From a bacterium (GTDB taxonomy: Bacteria > Chloroflexota > Chloroflexia > Thermomicrobiales > UBA6265), in contig JAPOLF010000126.1 of the NCBI GenBank assembly GCA_029977305.1, positions 1 through 5,909 on the forward strand: a DNA stretch of 5,909 bases, read 5' to 3'. Shown in pieces: positions 1 to 5,854 of this stretch. A model generated the notes under the pieces. That model saw nothing but the letters and a program-made list of their open reading frames with translations. It was not told the origin of the DNA and searched no databases. The stretch's first letter is position 1, and every line of letters begins with the position of its first letter. A program made the position numbers and the translations under genes.

Positions 1-1253
1 GGATGGAATTGTTTGACTATGTTCTGTGGCGATGGCGGGTAGTGGTGTGTTGCTCGCTCTCGTCGCTTGCGGGTTCCCATGTCGAGGACCGTGCCCTCTT
101 CCACCGGCACGGGCGCCTCCCCCACCGCGACCGGATCGGAGGCTCGCTCCGCTAGCGCGGTCGGTGGTGGGCCATCGCCGGGATCGCTCAGGGGCGTCGC
201 CGTGGGCATATCGGAATAGGTGACCGGCGTGGTGTCGGCGACGGGCGTGGCCGTCGGGTCGCCGACCGACTCCAACCCAGCATCGATGCGCACGACTGAT
301 TCGAAGGCGGTTCGCTCTTGTCCCATGCGACGAGTGTTGTCGGGCGGCGGATCAACCGGCCCGCTCGGTTCGGTGAGGTCCGGATTTCGGCGTGGCCGAT
401 CTCCACGCTCAACCGGGGTCTCTCCGGCGCCGCTCGAGGCATCGCTTTGCCCGCTATCCCCGGAGGGTGCGGCCTCTCCGGTGTCCCCGCGGTTCTGGCG
501 ATCCTCGCGGTCACGCTCGCCTCGATCTCCGCCACCGTCACCCGTGGAGCCACTGATGCCCGCATCCGGCGCGACGGTGGGTTCGACGAGCGGCGGTGGA
601 GGCTCTGCGGCCTCTGCCGAGATGTCTTCGCCAGCAGCGATCACCACCGCATCCTCTATCGCCCGCTCGGCGGCGAAGTCATTGGGATCGCCGATGATGT
701 ACGGCGCGGAGCCCTCGTCGCAACCATTGCCCAACCCGTCGCCGTCGCCGTCTTGCTGACCCGGGTTGGCCAATTTCCAACAGTTGTCAGAGGCGTCAGG
801 AATGCCGTCGGCGTCGTAGTCCGGCTCAGGGGTCGGATCTTGGGCGGGGAGTCCTTCGCAGGCATTGCCGACGCCATTCCCGTCGTTGTCTTCTTGGCCG
901 GCGTTGCTGTTCCACGGGCAGTTGTCAAAGCTGTCGGGGATGGCGTCACCATCGGAGTCGGTCTCGGCAAGCTGATCGAATGGAATTTCCGTGGCCTGCG
1001 CTGCGGGCTGCTGATCCGAGGTCGGCGCTGTGAGCTCGATGGTGATGGTCGAGGTGCGAACGTTGTCGCTCTCGGATTCCGCCGCCGCCGGACGAATGTC
1101 CAACGATGCGGGCTCGCTGGCCGCTGCTTGCTCTGTGGGACCTGAAGTCTCCTGCGCATCCGCCACCGGGCCGATGACCAGCGAACCCACGAGCATCAGC
1201 ATCGTGAGCCAGCGAGCGCCAGGTCGGCGGTGATGAGCGTGCGGACCGGTCAT
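1..1253 (-). CDS. Secreted thrombospondin type-3 repeat protein, 3' end outside window
   Basis: Reading the minus strand from ATG at 1253 gives 417 residues without a stop, so the gene runs off the left edge. Residues 1-33 form a signal peptide: a basic start with Arg9, Arg10 and Arg14, a hydrophobic stretch at about 16-30, and a likely cut after Ala-Asp-Ala at 33. Two thrombospondin type-3 repeats follow, at about 99-133 and 145-180. Each has alternating Asp residues, an Asp-Asn-Cys motif (Cys112, Cys158), an Asn-x-x-Gln step and a closing Gly-x-Gly-Asn-x-Cys (Cys132, Cys178). In this repeat family the Asp residues bind calcium and the cysteines pair. After residue 200 the protein becomes low complexity: a Pro run, an Arg/Asp/Gly-rich block (239-258) and Thr-Pro-Ala linkers. 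This suggests an extracellular or cell-surface protein; the function is unknown. An in-frame ATG at 1310 would add 19 residues. I prefer 1253 because the signal peptide is then of normal length and GGAG lies four bases upstream. Confidence 0.88.
   Translation of the reverse strand, partial: MTGPHAHHRRPGARWLTMLMLVGSLVIGPVADAQETSGPTEQAAASEPASLDIRPAAAESESDNVRTSTITIELTAPTSDQQPAAQATEIPFDQLAETDSDGDAIPDSFDNCPWNSNAGQEDNDGNGVGNACEGLPAQDPTPEPDYDADGIPDASDNCWKLANPGQQDGDGDGLGNGCDEGSAPYIIGDPNDFAAERAIEDAVVIAAGEDISAEAAEPPPPLVEPTVAPDAGISGSTGDGGGDRGERDREDRQNRGDTGEAAPSGDSGQSDASSGAGETPVERGDRPRRNPDLTEPSGPVDPPPDNTRRMGQERTAFESVVRIDAGLESVGDPTATPVADTTPVTYSDMPTATPLSDPGDGPPPTALAERASDPVAVGEAPVPVEEGTVLDMGTRKRRERATHHYPPSPQNIVKQFH
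754..959 (-). repeat. Two thrombospondin type-3 (calcium-binding) protein repeats
   Basis: The encoded repeats at residues 99-133 and 145-167 onward share the pattern Asp-x-Asp-x-Asp, Ile-Pro-Asp, Asp-Asn-Cys, then Asn-x-x-Gln and another Asp cluster. The second repeat ends at about base 714 with Gly-Asn-Gly-Cys-Asp. A linker of about 11 residues rich in Pro and Glu separates them. The second repeat has Trp in place of the usual Pro after its first Cys. Two repeats is a short array for this family. Confidence 0.8.
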
Positions 1254-1363
1254 CCAACTCCATCGGCCGCGCGTTGCCGCTGCGACCGCCTCGTGCGGGT
1301 CATGTCCCATCGGAGAAAACGCCTCCGGTCTCCGGAACGTTTCCTCGTTGGCACAGTTATCCG

Positions 1364-1388
1364 CGTACACTTTACCGTGTACGTACAC
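1364..1388. promoter_or_regulatory. Probable operator: cluster of GTACAC/GTGTAC half-sites
   Basis: Three half-sites occur within 25 bases: GTACAC at 1365-1370, GTGTAC at 1377-1382 and GTACAC at 1383-1388. The first two form an inverted repeat with 7-base arms (CGTACAC and GTGTACG) around TTTACC. The last two abut to make the perfect 12-base palindrome GTGTACGTACAC. The position is just upstream of the HD gene's ribosome binding site and between divergent genes, as expected for a repressor site. The regulator is unknown; TetR- or GntR-type proteins bind dyads of this general size, but that is only analogy. Confidence 0.45.
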
Positions 1389-1395
1389 CTATTGC

Positions 1396-1401
1396 GAGAG
1401 G
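1396..1401 (+). promoter_or_regulatory. Ribosome binding site of the HD hydrolase gene
   Basis: GAGAGG lies nine bases before GTG at 1411. It supports GTG as the start. The frame stays open back to TTG at 1348, but starting there would place the operator-like palindromes inside the coding sequence and add a 21-residue Cys/Tyr-rich leader absent from the family. Confidence 0.55.
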
Positions 1402-1410
1402 TTTTGCGCA

Positions 1411-2073
1411 GTGAAATCGCCAAATCCGCGTCCTGATGCGCAAGAAGCTGATGATCTCGCCCGGTTTTTCGCCGTGGCGGGTCACCTCAAGGCAATCCCG
1501 CGCACCGGGTGGCTCGATCGCGGACTTTCCTCATGTGACGCGGAGTCCGTCGCGGACCACAGTTGGCGCACCGCGCTCCTCGCCTGGATCACCGCGATCA
1601 GTGCGCCGGAACTCGGTCTCGATGCCAATCGGGTGCTCCAGTTGGCCCTCGTGCACGACCTCGCGGAGGCGATGGTGGGCGACGATCCACCCTACGACCG
1701 GGAGGCGCTGGCACACCTCGCGGACGCCGAGCGAGCGGAGCTGTTTCGCCGCCGCATCGAACGTCCGGACCACCATCAGGCCACCAAGCGGGACGCCGAG
1801 GACCGGGTCATGGCGCAGATGCTCGCGCTCCTCCCAGCGGAAGCGCGTTCGGCGATGACCTCCCTTTGGGAGGAACTTCGGGCCCGCGAGACGCCGGAGG
1901 CGCGATTCGTCAAAGAGGCGGACAGGGTGGAAACCTACATGCAATCCCGGGAGTACCGGGAGGATCATCCGGAGATCGAGGTGGGGTCGTTCGCGGCGGA
2001 GATCGCCGAGACGCTCACGTCGCCGCCGATGCTCCGGCTGCGCGATGCCATCACCGACACGACAGCACCCTAG
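1411..2073 (+). CDS. HD-domain 5'-deoxynucleotidase, HDDC2/YfbR-like
   Basis: From GTG at 1411 this encodes 220 residues, close to the usual size of the family. Members are metal-dependent phosphohydrolases of the cytoplasm that remove phosphate from nucleoside 5'-monophosphates, chiefly deoxynucleotides, and so help control nucleotide pools. Visible motifs: Pro-Arg-Thr-Gly-Trp at 30-34, Glu-Ser-Val-x-Asp-His at 45-50, His82-Asp83, Glu86, Gly-Asp at 90-91 and Asp171. His50, His82, Asp83 and Asp171 fit the four metal ligands. The spacing of Glu86 and Asp91 after Asp83 matches the catalytic Glu and Asp of E. coli YfbR. The segment Glu-Ala-Asp-Arg-Val-Glu followed by Ser-Arg-Glu-Tyr is also typical of HDDC2. 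All key residues are intact, so the enzyme should be active. It is transcribed away from the TSP3 gene and converges on the LarA-like gene. Exact substrate preference cannot be read from the sequence. Confidence 0.88.
   Translation: MKSPNPRPDAQEADDLARFFAVAGHLKAIPRTGWLDRGLSSCDAESVADHSWRTALLAWITAISAPELGLDANRVLQLALVHDLAEAMVGDDPPYDREALAHLADAERAELFRRRIERPDHHQATKRDAEDRVMAQMLALLPAEARSAMTSLWEELRARETPEARFVKEADRVETYMQSREYREDHPEIEVGSFAAEIAETLTSPPMLRLRDAITDTTAP
2070..2073. other. Shared CTAG stop palindrome of two convergent genes
   Basis: The palindrome CTAG supplies TAG on both strands: bases 2071-2073 end the HD gene and bases 2072-2070 end the LarA-like gene. The coding regions therefore overlap by four bases, with no intergenic terminator between them. 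Confidence 0.9.
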
Positions 2074-3353
2074 ATCTCAGGAAGCATCCCATTGGCATCG
2101 AACGCCATCGGCTGCACCGGTCCGGTCTGCTCCACCTTCCCCGAGGTCAACACCTCCGGCAGCAGGTGCTCCGAGACCCAGAGGTGCTCCACGTGTTTGG
2201 TGTCGCGGATGCGCGCAATCCGGCTCGTTCCCACGTCGGTCTTGATGCAGCACGCGAGCGCGATGTAGAGCGCCTGCCGATCAGTGTCGACGGTCAGCGG
2301 AATGCGCACCCCCTGCGGCGACTTCGCGGTGATCATGTTCATGTAGGAGCGCACCGGATCCATCTTGTCGACCGCCTGCCGCAGCGCGACATCGCCCATG
2401 CCGATGCCCGTCGCGTTCCCCTCGGTGTCGGGGGTGAGATCGCGGAAGATGATGCGCTGGATGCGCGGGTACGGCGCCGCCTCGCCGAGAGGCACCGCAC
2501 CAACAACGTCCCTATTGATCCCATTCGGATCCGCGCCGTCACCGCTGATGTCCTTGCCGATGTAGTCGACGATCAGGACATCGATCCGCTCCCCCGGCAG
2601 GCGCCCGAGCCACTCCTTGGCGAGCTTCAGCAACTCTTGCTCACGGTCCCAGATCTTCGCGGCGGGAACCGCCTCGATCAGACCGATCTCACCGTAGCCG
2701 TTCTCGATCAGACCGATGCCGAATGGGATGTTCACCTGCGTCAGCGTGAACCGCCCGACCGCCGGGATGAGGTGATGGAATTCGAACATGCTCTGGGCGT
2801 GGAAGTAGTCGGCACCCTTCTGCTTCCCGAGGCCGATGGCAAGCATTTTCATCAGGCCGGATTCGACAGGTCCGCGGAAATCAGTGTGTGGCTTGATCCG
2901 CCCGACGGCGATCGTGGCGTCGGCGTTGTAGGCGTTCTTGTCGAACCACACCGGCACGTCGCCTTCGACGAAGCCGAGTTCCACCGTGTCCATGCTCGAG
3001 CGGATCGGGCACCCCATCGTCGCTTCGGTGATCCCGTAGTGTGCGATGAGTGCGGTCTGGTTCTCCGCGATCGCCCCTGCATGGCTGCCCATCGCCGGGA
3101 TGATGAACGGCTCGGCACCGCGGGCCTTCACCGCATCAACGGTGGCGCGGATGACTTTGTCGATGCGATCGATCCCGCGGCTGCCAGCGGTGATCGCCAC
3201 CGACATGCCCGGCTTGATGGTGTCACCCACGCCATCGCGGGTGAATTCGGCCCGCACCGCGGCATCGATGTCGTCGATGCGCGTCGCGACCAATTGCTGC
3301 CGGACCGGCGCCCACATCGGAAGCGTCCCGCGCTCGAAGATCTCCAGACCCAT
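2070..3353 (-). CDS. LarA-like (DUF2088) nickel-pincer cofactor isomerase, substrate unknown
   Basis: From ATG at 3353 this encodes 427 residues, the usual length for LarA superfamily proteins. Lactate racemase LarA uses a nickel-pincer nucleotide bound to a Lys to epimerise or racemise 2-hydroxy acids by hydride transfer; homologues act on various hydroxy acids. Seen here: Gly-Ser-Arg-Gly at 57-60, Ala-Met-Gly-Ser-His at 87-91, Lys-Pro-His-Thr-Asp-Phe-Arg-Gly at 154-161, and Gly-Leu-Met-Lys at 166-169 leading into a Gly-Leu-Gly-Lys-Gln-Lys-Gly segment at 174-180. By analogy, His91 and His156 would be the catalytic pair and Lys169 the cofactor-attaching residue; this mapping is inference. The motifs differ from true lactate racemase, so lactate is probably not the substrate. 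There is no signal peptide, so it is cytoplasmic. The cofactor genes larB, larC and larE are not in this window. The frame extends upstream to TTG at 3449, but ATG at 3353 has a strong ribosome binding site. It lies downstream of the peptidase gene after a 106-base gap. Confidence 0.85.
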   Translation of the reverse strand: MGLEIFERGTLPMWAPVRQQLVATRIDDIDAAVRAEFTRDGVGDTIKPGMSVAITAGSRGIDRIDKVIRATVDAVKARGAEPFIIPAMGSHAGAIAENQTALIAHYGITEATMGCPIRSSMDTVELGFVEGDVPVWFDKNAYNADATIAVGRIKPHTDFRGPVESGLMKMLAIGLGKQKGADYFHAQSMFEFHHLIPAVGRFTLTQVNIPFGIGLIENGYGEIGLIEAVPAAKIWDREQELLKLAKEWLGRLPGERIDVLIVDYIGKDISGDGADPNGINRDVVGAVPLGEAAPYPRIQRIIFRDLTPDTEGNATGIGMGDVALRQAVDKMDPVRSYMNMITAKSPQGVRIPLTVDTDRQALYIALACCIKTDVGTSRIARIRDTKHVEHLWVSEHLLPEVLTSGKVEQTGPVQPMAFDANGMLPEI

Positions 3354-3459
3354 CGCGCCACCACCCCTGATCTCGTTCGCCTCGCGGCCGACCCATCGCG
3401 GACCCCATCGGTCCGGCATGATGGTGCTGCGAGAGCGGCACGGTGTCAACGCCGGGCGC
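3354..3459 (-). promoter_or_regulatory. Gap with possible promoter for the LarA-like gene
   Basis: This gap follows the peptidase stop. On the minus strand a perfect TTGACA occurs at 3449-3444. Seventeen bases further is CACCAT (3426-3421), a weak -10 with three consensus matches; CATCAT fits better in sequence but would need a 20-base spacer. A hairpin with six-base arms CGGACC/GGTCCG and a five-base loop spans 3399-3415. It has no T run, so it is not a convincing terminator. The LarA-like gene may therefore have its own promoter, or may be read through from the peptidase gene. Confidence 0.3.
3361..3368 (-). promoter_or_regulatory. Ribosome binding site of the LarA-like gene
   Basis: On the minus strand AGGGGTGG lies seven bases before ATG at 3353. 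This spacing is good and settles the start, as no comparable site precedes the upstream TTG at 3449. The protein then begins Met-Gly-Leu-Glu-Ile-Phe. Confidence 0.65.
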
Positions 3460-4611
3460 CTACTCGCCGATGTCGCACGCCCGCATGCCGTCGTGATACC
3501 CGCTCAGGAAGGCGCTGACCCGTTCCTCCCGCGACCCGTGCGCGAGCGGATCAGTGCCATCCCGCGGCTCCGGATCACCGGCGAGACCCGTCATCATCGT
3601 CGCCTCGTCCACATCCCCGGGGTCCAACCACCCGCTGAGTTCCGCGCCATCGACATAGGCACCGGCGAGGCAATCCGCCTGCTGTTCGATGGCCTGCGGC
3701 GCGGCGTGTCCCGACCGAAACGCTGAGGGGGCGAAATCCTCGCCGAGAATGTGCTGCACATGGTGGCCCCACTCATGTGCCACGATCACCACCCAACCGA
3801 AATCCCCGACGTCCGCCATGACCAACTCGCGGAAGGGATCTGAGAAGTAGATCGTCTCGTCGATCACGCAATAGAAAGCCGTTTCTTGGGCAGGATCGAC
3901 CTCCCCGCAGGGGGTCTGCGTCACCTCGCGGAATCCGATGGTGGCGGCCGGTGAGCGGTACGTCCACCCGAGTTCCGCGAATCGGGTCGCCCAGAAGGCG
4001 TCGACATGGGCATGGAGATGGTCGGGGAACCGGGCCGCGCGATCGGCCTGCCACGCCGCATCAGGAGGAATCAGTCCGCCGATCCCGGTGGGCTCGAACT
4101 CCGGCGCGAACGCCGCGATCTGCGTCTCGAGGAACGCCCGGTCAGCGCCGAAGAACCAGCCCCACCCATCGGGGCCGTCGACGACGTGAATCACCCCGGT
4201 CGTCTCCGTCGCACCGCTGCCGTCCAAGATCTCCTGCGTATACGTCACCGCGACCGCGTCGTAGGTCCTGCCGTTGACGGGCCAGAGCCAGGACTCCTCC
4301 GCGGATTCGGTGACGACGATCGGCGCGGCACGCTTCGCGGCGTAAACCTGCGAGAACCACCCGGAGACCGCCTCCGCTGGGGTGATCACCGCCGCATCGG
4401 GGTGCAGCGCAGCGGCCATCCCATACCAGTCACCCGAGGATTCAAGAACGGAGAGATCCACCGCGAACTGCTCCGCCGCAGCGAGACGATCCTCATCCTG
4501 CGTTGCGACCACTGCGATGCTCGCCGCTGGCACATGCGCCAACGCCCATGTCCCGGAATAGGACACAGCAAGAAGCGTGATGGCGATCGCAAGCATGACC
4601 CGATTGAGCAT
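3460..4611 (-). CDS. Secreted neutral zinc metallopeptidase (YpfJ family) with NTF2-like domain
   Basis: From ATG at 4611 this encodes 383 residues. Residues 1-25 look like a signal peptide ending Ala-Leu-Ala, so the mature protein is exported or lipid-free at the cell surface. Residues about 42-165 resemble an NTF2/SnoaL-like fold, with His-Pro-Asp-Ala and a Gly-Trp-Gly-Trp-Phe-Phe-Gly strand near its end. The rest, from about 195, is a neutral zinc metallopeptidase domain: Cys235 and Cys248 as a likely disulfide in the family's Cys-Gly...Phe-Tyr-Cys pattern, the zinc motif His279-Glu-Trp-Gly-His283-His-Val-Gln, a third ligand candidate Glu309 in Glu-Gln-Gln-Ala-Asp-Cys, and the conserved His-Gly-Ser-x-x-x-Arg block near the C-terminus. 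All catalytic residues are present. The substrate is unknown. An upstream in-frame ATG at 4650 would add 13 residues before the signal peptide and has no good ribosome binding site. The gene follows the citrate synthase by 76 bases and may be co-transcribed with it. Confidence 0.9.
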   Translation of the reverse strand: MLNRVMLAIAITLLAVSYSGTWALAHVPAASIAVVATQDEDRLAAAEQFAVDLSVLESSGDWYGMAAALHPDAAVITPAEAVSGWFSQVYAAKRAAPIVVTESAEESWLWPVNGRTYDAVAVTYTQEILDGSGATETTGVIHVVDGPDGWGWFFGADRAFLETQIAAFAPEFEPTGIGGLIPPDAAWQADRAARFPDHLHAHVDAFWATRFAELGWTYRSPAATIGFREVTQTPCGEVDPAQETAFYCVIDETIYFSDPFRELVMADVGDFGWVVIVAHEWGHHVQHILGEDFAPSAFRSGHAAPQAIEQQADCLAGAYVDGAELSGWLDPGDVDEATMMTGLAGDPEPRDGTDPLAHGSREERVSAFLSGYHDGMRACDIGE

Positions 4612-4615
4612 GCGA

Positions 4616-4625
4616 CTCCCGGGAG
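4616..4625 (-). promoter_or_regulatory. Ribosome binding site within a CTCCCGGGAG palindrome, peptidase gene
   Basis: GGGAG on the minus strand (4620-4616) is four bases before ATG at 4611 and supports that start over 4650. The site is half of a perfect ten-base palindrome, CTCCCGGGAG. The palindrome has no loop, so strong hairpin formation within a single transcript is unlikely. Confidence 0.4.
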
Positions 4626-4687
4626 CGGCAAACGGTGGCTCCGTCAGCATCTACGCCGGGATCGGGATCTTGGATTCTTGTCGGGAG

Positions 4688-5839
4688 TTACCGCTGGTCG
4701 ATCGGGACGAAGGTCTTGTCCGTGCGCCCGACAAACTCGGATTGCGGCCGGATCAAGCGGTTGTTCGCGCCCTGCTCGAGCACGTGGGCCGTCCAGCCGA
4801 CGGTCCGCGAGACAGCGAACGTCGGCGTGAACATGTCGCCGGGAAGCCCGACCGCCGCGAGCACCGCTGCCGTATAGAACTCGACATTGGTGTAGAGGCG
4901 ACGTCCCGGCTTGCGCTCCTCCAGCATCTCCAGCGCCCGCGTCTCTGTGCGCAAGGAGAGGTCGAAGAAGGCGGGATCGGCTGCTTGCTGCGCCATGCCG
5001 CGGAGGATTTCCGCACGCGGGTCCTCGGCCTTGTAGACGCGATGGCCGAAGCCCATCAGGCGAACGTTGTTGTCCATCGCGTGGGTGAGCCACGGATCGA
5101 CATTGTCCGCGGAACCGATCTCGTTCAGCATGTCGAGCACGAGACCCGGCGCCCCACCATGCAATGGGCCCTTGAGCGCGCCGATCGCGCCGGTGACGGC
5201 GGAGCAGAGATCGGACTGGGTCGAGGCGATCACGCGCGCAGCGAACGTCGAGGCGTTCATACCGTGATCAGCGAGCAGGGTCAGGTAGACCTCAAGCGGC
5301 TGCCAGTGACGCTCATCCGGCACCTCGCCGAACAATTGGTAGAGGTAATGCTGGGCGGTGTTGAGATCCGAGCGCGGAGCGATCGGCTTCTTGCCCTGGC
5401 GCAGGCGGAAGAAGGCAGCAAGAATCGATGGCACCCGCGCAGCGAGCGCCATGGCCTCGTCGAGGTCCGGCACTGCGTCGAAGCGCTCCCGATCAACAGC
5501 CCCCAGGGCTGAGACGCCGGTCCGGAGGGCATCCATCGGCGCGGCATCGGCGGGCATCGCTTCAAGGGTCCGAATCACCCCTTCGGGCAGGTCGCGGTTG
5601 CTCCAGAGGCGGGCGCAGAACGATGCGAGCTCAGCCCGGTTCGGCAAATGTCCGATCCATAGCAGGTGGGCCACCTCTTCAAAAGAGGCCTTACCCGCAA
5701 GTTCGTGGATGTCATAGCCGCGGTAGACGAGGCGCCCTTCCTCCCCATAGACGTGGCTCAACGCCGTTGACGCTGCGACCACGCCCTCCAGGCCTTCTGG
5801 CTTGGGAAGCATCTCCTCCGTCCCGGAACTCGTGCTCAT
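4688..5839 (-). CDS. Citrate synthase / 2-methylcitrate synthase
   Basis: From ATG at 5839 this encodes 383 residues, the length of the short, dimeric (Bacillus/archaeal type) citrate synthases. These condense oxaloacetate with acetyl-CoA to start the TCA cycle; relatives use propionyl-CoA in the methylcitrate cycle. Motifs: Tyr-Arg-Gly-Tyr-Asp-Ile near 39-44, Ala-Asp-His192-Gly-Met-Asn-Ala-Ser, Lys-Gly-Pro-Leu-His-Gly-Gly-Ala at 223-230, Gly-Phe-Gly-His266-Arg-Val-Tyr-Lys, and Arg345 in a Ser-Arg-Thr-Val-Gly-Trp block. His192 and His266 correspond to the two catalytic histidines. The third catalytic residue, an Asp in the usual Asn-Val-Asp-Phe-Tyr motif, is Glu320 here. The protein is otherwise intact. 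No 2-methylisocitrate lyase or methylcitrate dehydratase gene lies nearby, which mildly favours citrate synthase, but substrate choice is not certain; gltA, citZ or prpC would be the candidate symbols. It is the first of three minus-strand genes. The frame remains open to ATG at 5896, outside the family's normal N-terminus. Confidence 0.93.
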   Translation of the reverse strand: MSTSSGTEEMLPKPEGLEGVVAASTALSHVYGEEGRLVYRGYDIHELAGKASFEEVAHLLWIGHLPNRAELASFCARLWSNRDLPEGVIRTLEAMPADAAPMDALRTGVSALGAVDRERFDAVPDLDEAMALAARVPSILAAFFRLRQGKKPIAPRSDLNTAQHYLYQLFGEVPDERHWQPLEVYLTLLADHGMNASTFAARVIASTQSDLCSAVTGAIGALKGPLHGGAPGLVLDMLNEIGSADNVDPWLTHAMDNNVRLMGFGHRVYKAEDPRAEILRGMAQQAADPAFFDLSLRTETRALEMLEERKPGRRLYTNVEFYTAAVLAAVGLPGDMFTPTFAVSRTVGWTAHVLEQGANNRLIRPQSEFVGRTDKTFVPIDQR

Positions 5840-5849
5840 CTCGCGCCCG

Positions 5850-5854
5850 CTCCT
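5850..5854 (-). promoter_or_regulatory. Ribosome binding site of the citrate synthase gene
   Basis: AGGAG on the minus strand lies ten bases before ATG at 5839 and supports that start over the in-frame ATG at 5896. The remaining 50 or so bases to the right edge show no clear promoter; it may lie outside the window. Confidence 0.5.

Larger units (their letters stand above)
1254..1410. promoter_or_regulatory. Divergent intergenic region between the TSP3 protein and the HD hydrolase
   Basis: This 157-base stretch must hold the promoters of both outward-facing genes, unless the TSP3 gene starts at the alternative ATG at 1310. It contains an AT-richer segment (about 1338-1400) than its surroundings and several inverted repeats: TCCGG-TCT-CCGGA at 1324-1336, an imperfect GGAA/TTCC pair at 1334-1344, and the GTACAC cluster at 1364-1388. 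TTGGCA at 1348-1353 could serve as a -35 element for the HD gene, with TTTACC at 1371-1376 seventeen bases on, but that -10 is poor. On the minus strand GATAAC (1361-1356) resembles a -10, without a good -35 partner. No promoter can be assigned firmly. Confidence 0.5.

Noticed and set aside
318..1145. A 275-codon plus-strand open frame with hydrophobic Val/Ala-rich stretches that looks like a membrane protein
   Set aside because: The hydrophobicity mirrors the Asp/Gly-rich calcium-binding repeats on the minus strand, because GAC and GGC read backwards as GTC and GCC. The minus-strand frame has a signal peptide and clear repeats.
656..1159. Minus-strand open frame of 167 codons inside the TSP3 gene
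   Set aside because: It lies in another frame of the same strand and is a Pro/Thr/Arg-rich shadow. The TSP3 frame is longer and has recognisable motifs.
1348..1410. Extension of the HD gene to TTG at 1348
   Set aside because: It would place the palindromic operator cluster in the coding sequence and add a leader unlike the family. GTG at 1411 has a ribosome binding site.
3399..3415. CGGACC/GGTCCG hairpin as a rho-independent terminator
   Set aside because: The stem is only six bases and no T run follows on either strand.
1563..3518. A 651-codon plus-strand open frame spanning the HD and LarA-like genes
   Set aside because: It overlaps the HD gene in another frame and runs antisense to nearly all of the LarA-like gene. 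The product is Arg/His/Asp-rich without any family motif, a typical shadow in G+C-rich DNA.
4006..4830. A 274-codon plus-strand open frame antisense to the peptidase and the end of the synthase
   Set aside because: It crosses two well-supported minus-strand genes and is Arg-rich with no motifs.
4577..5512. A 311-codon plus-strand open frame antisense to the citrate synthase
   Set aside because: The minus strand encodes a clear citrate synthase with all major motifs. The antisense product shows no recognisable domain.
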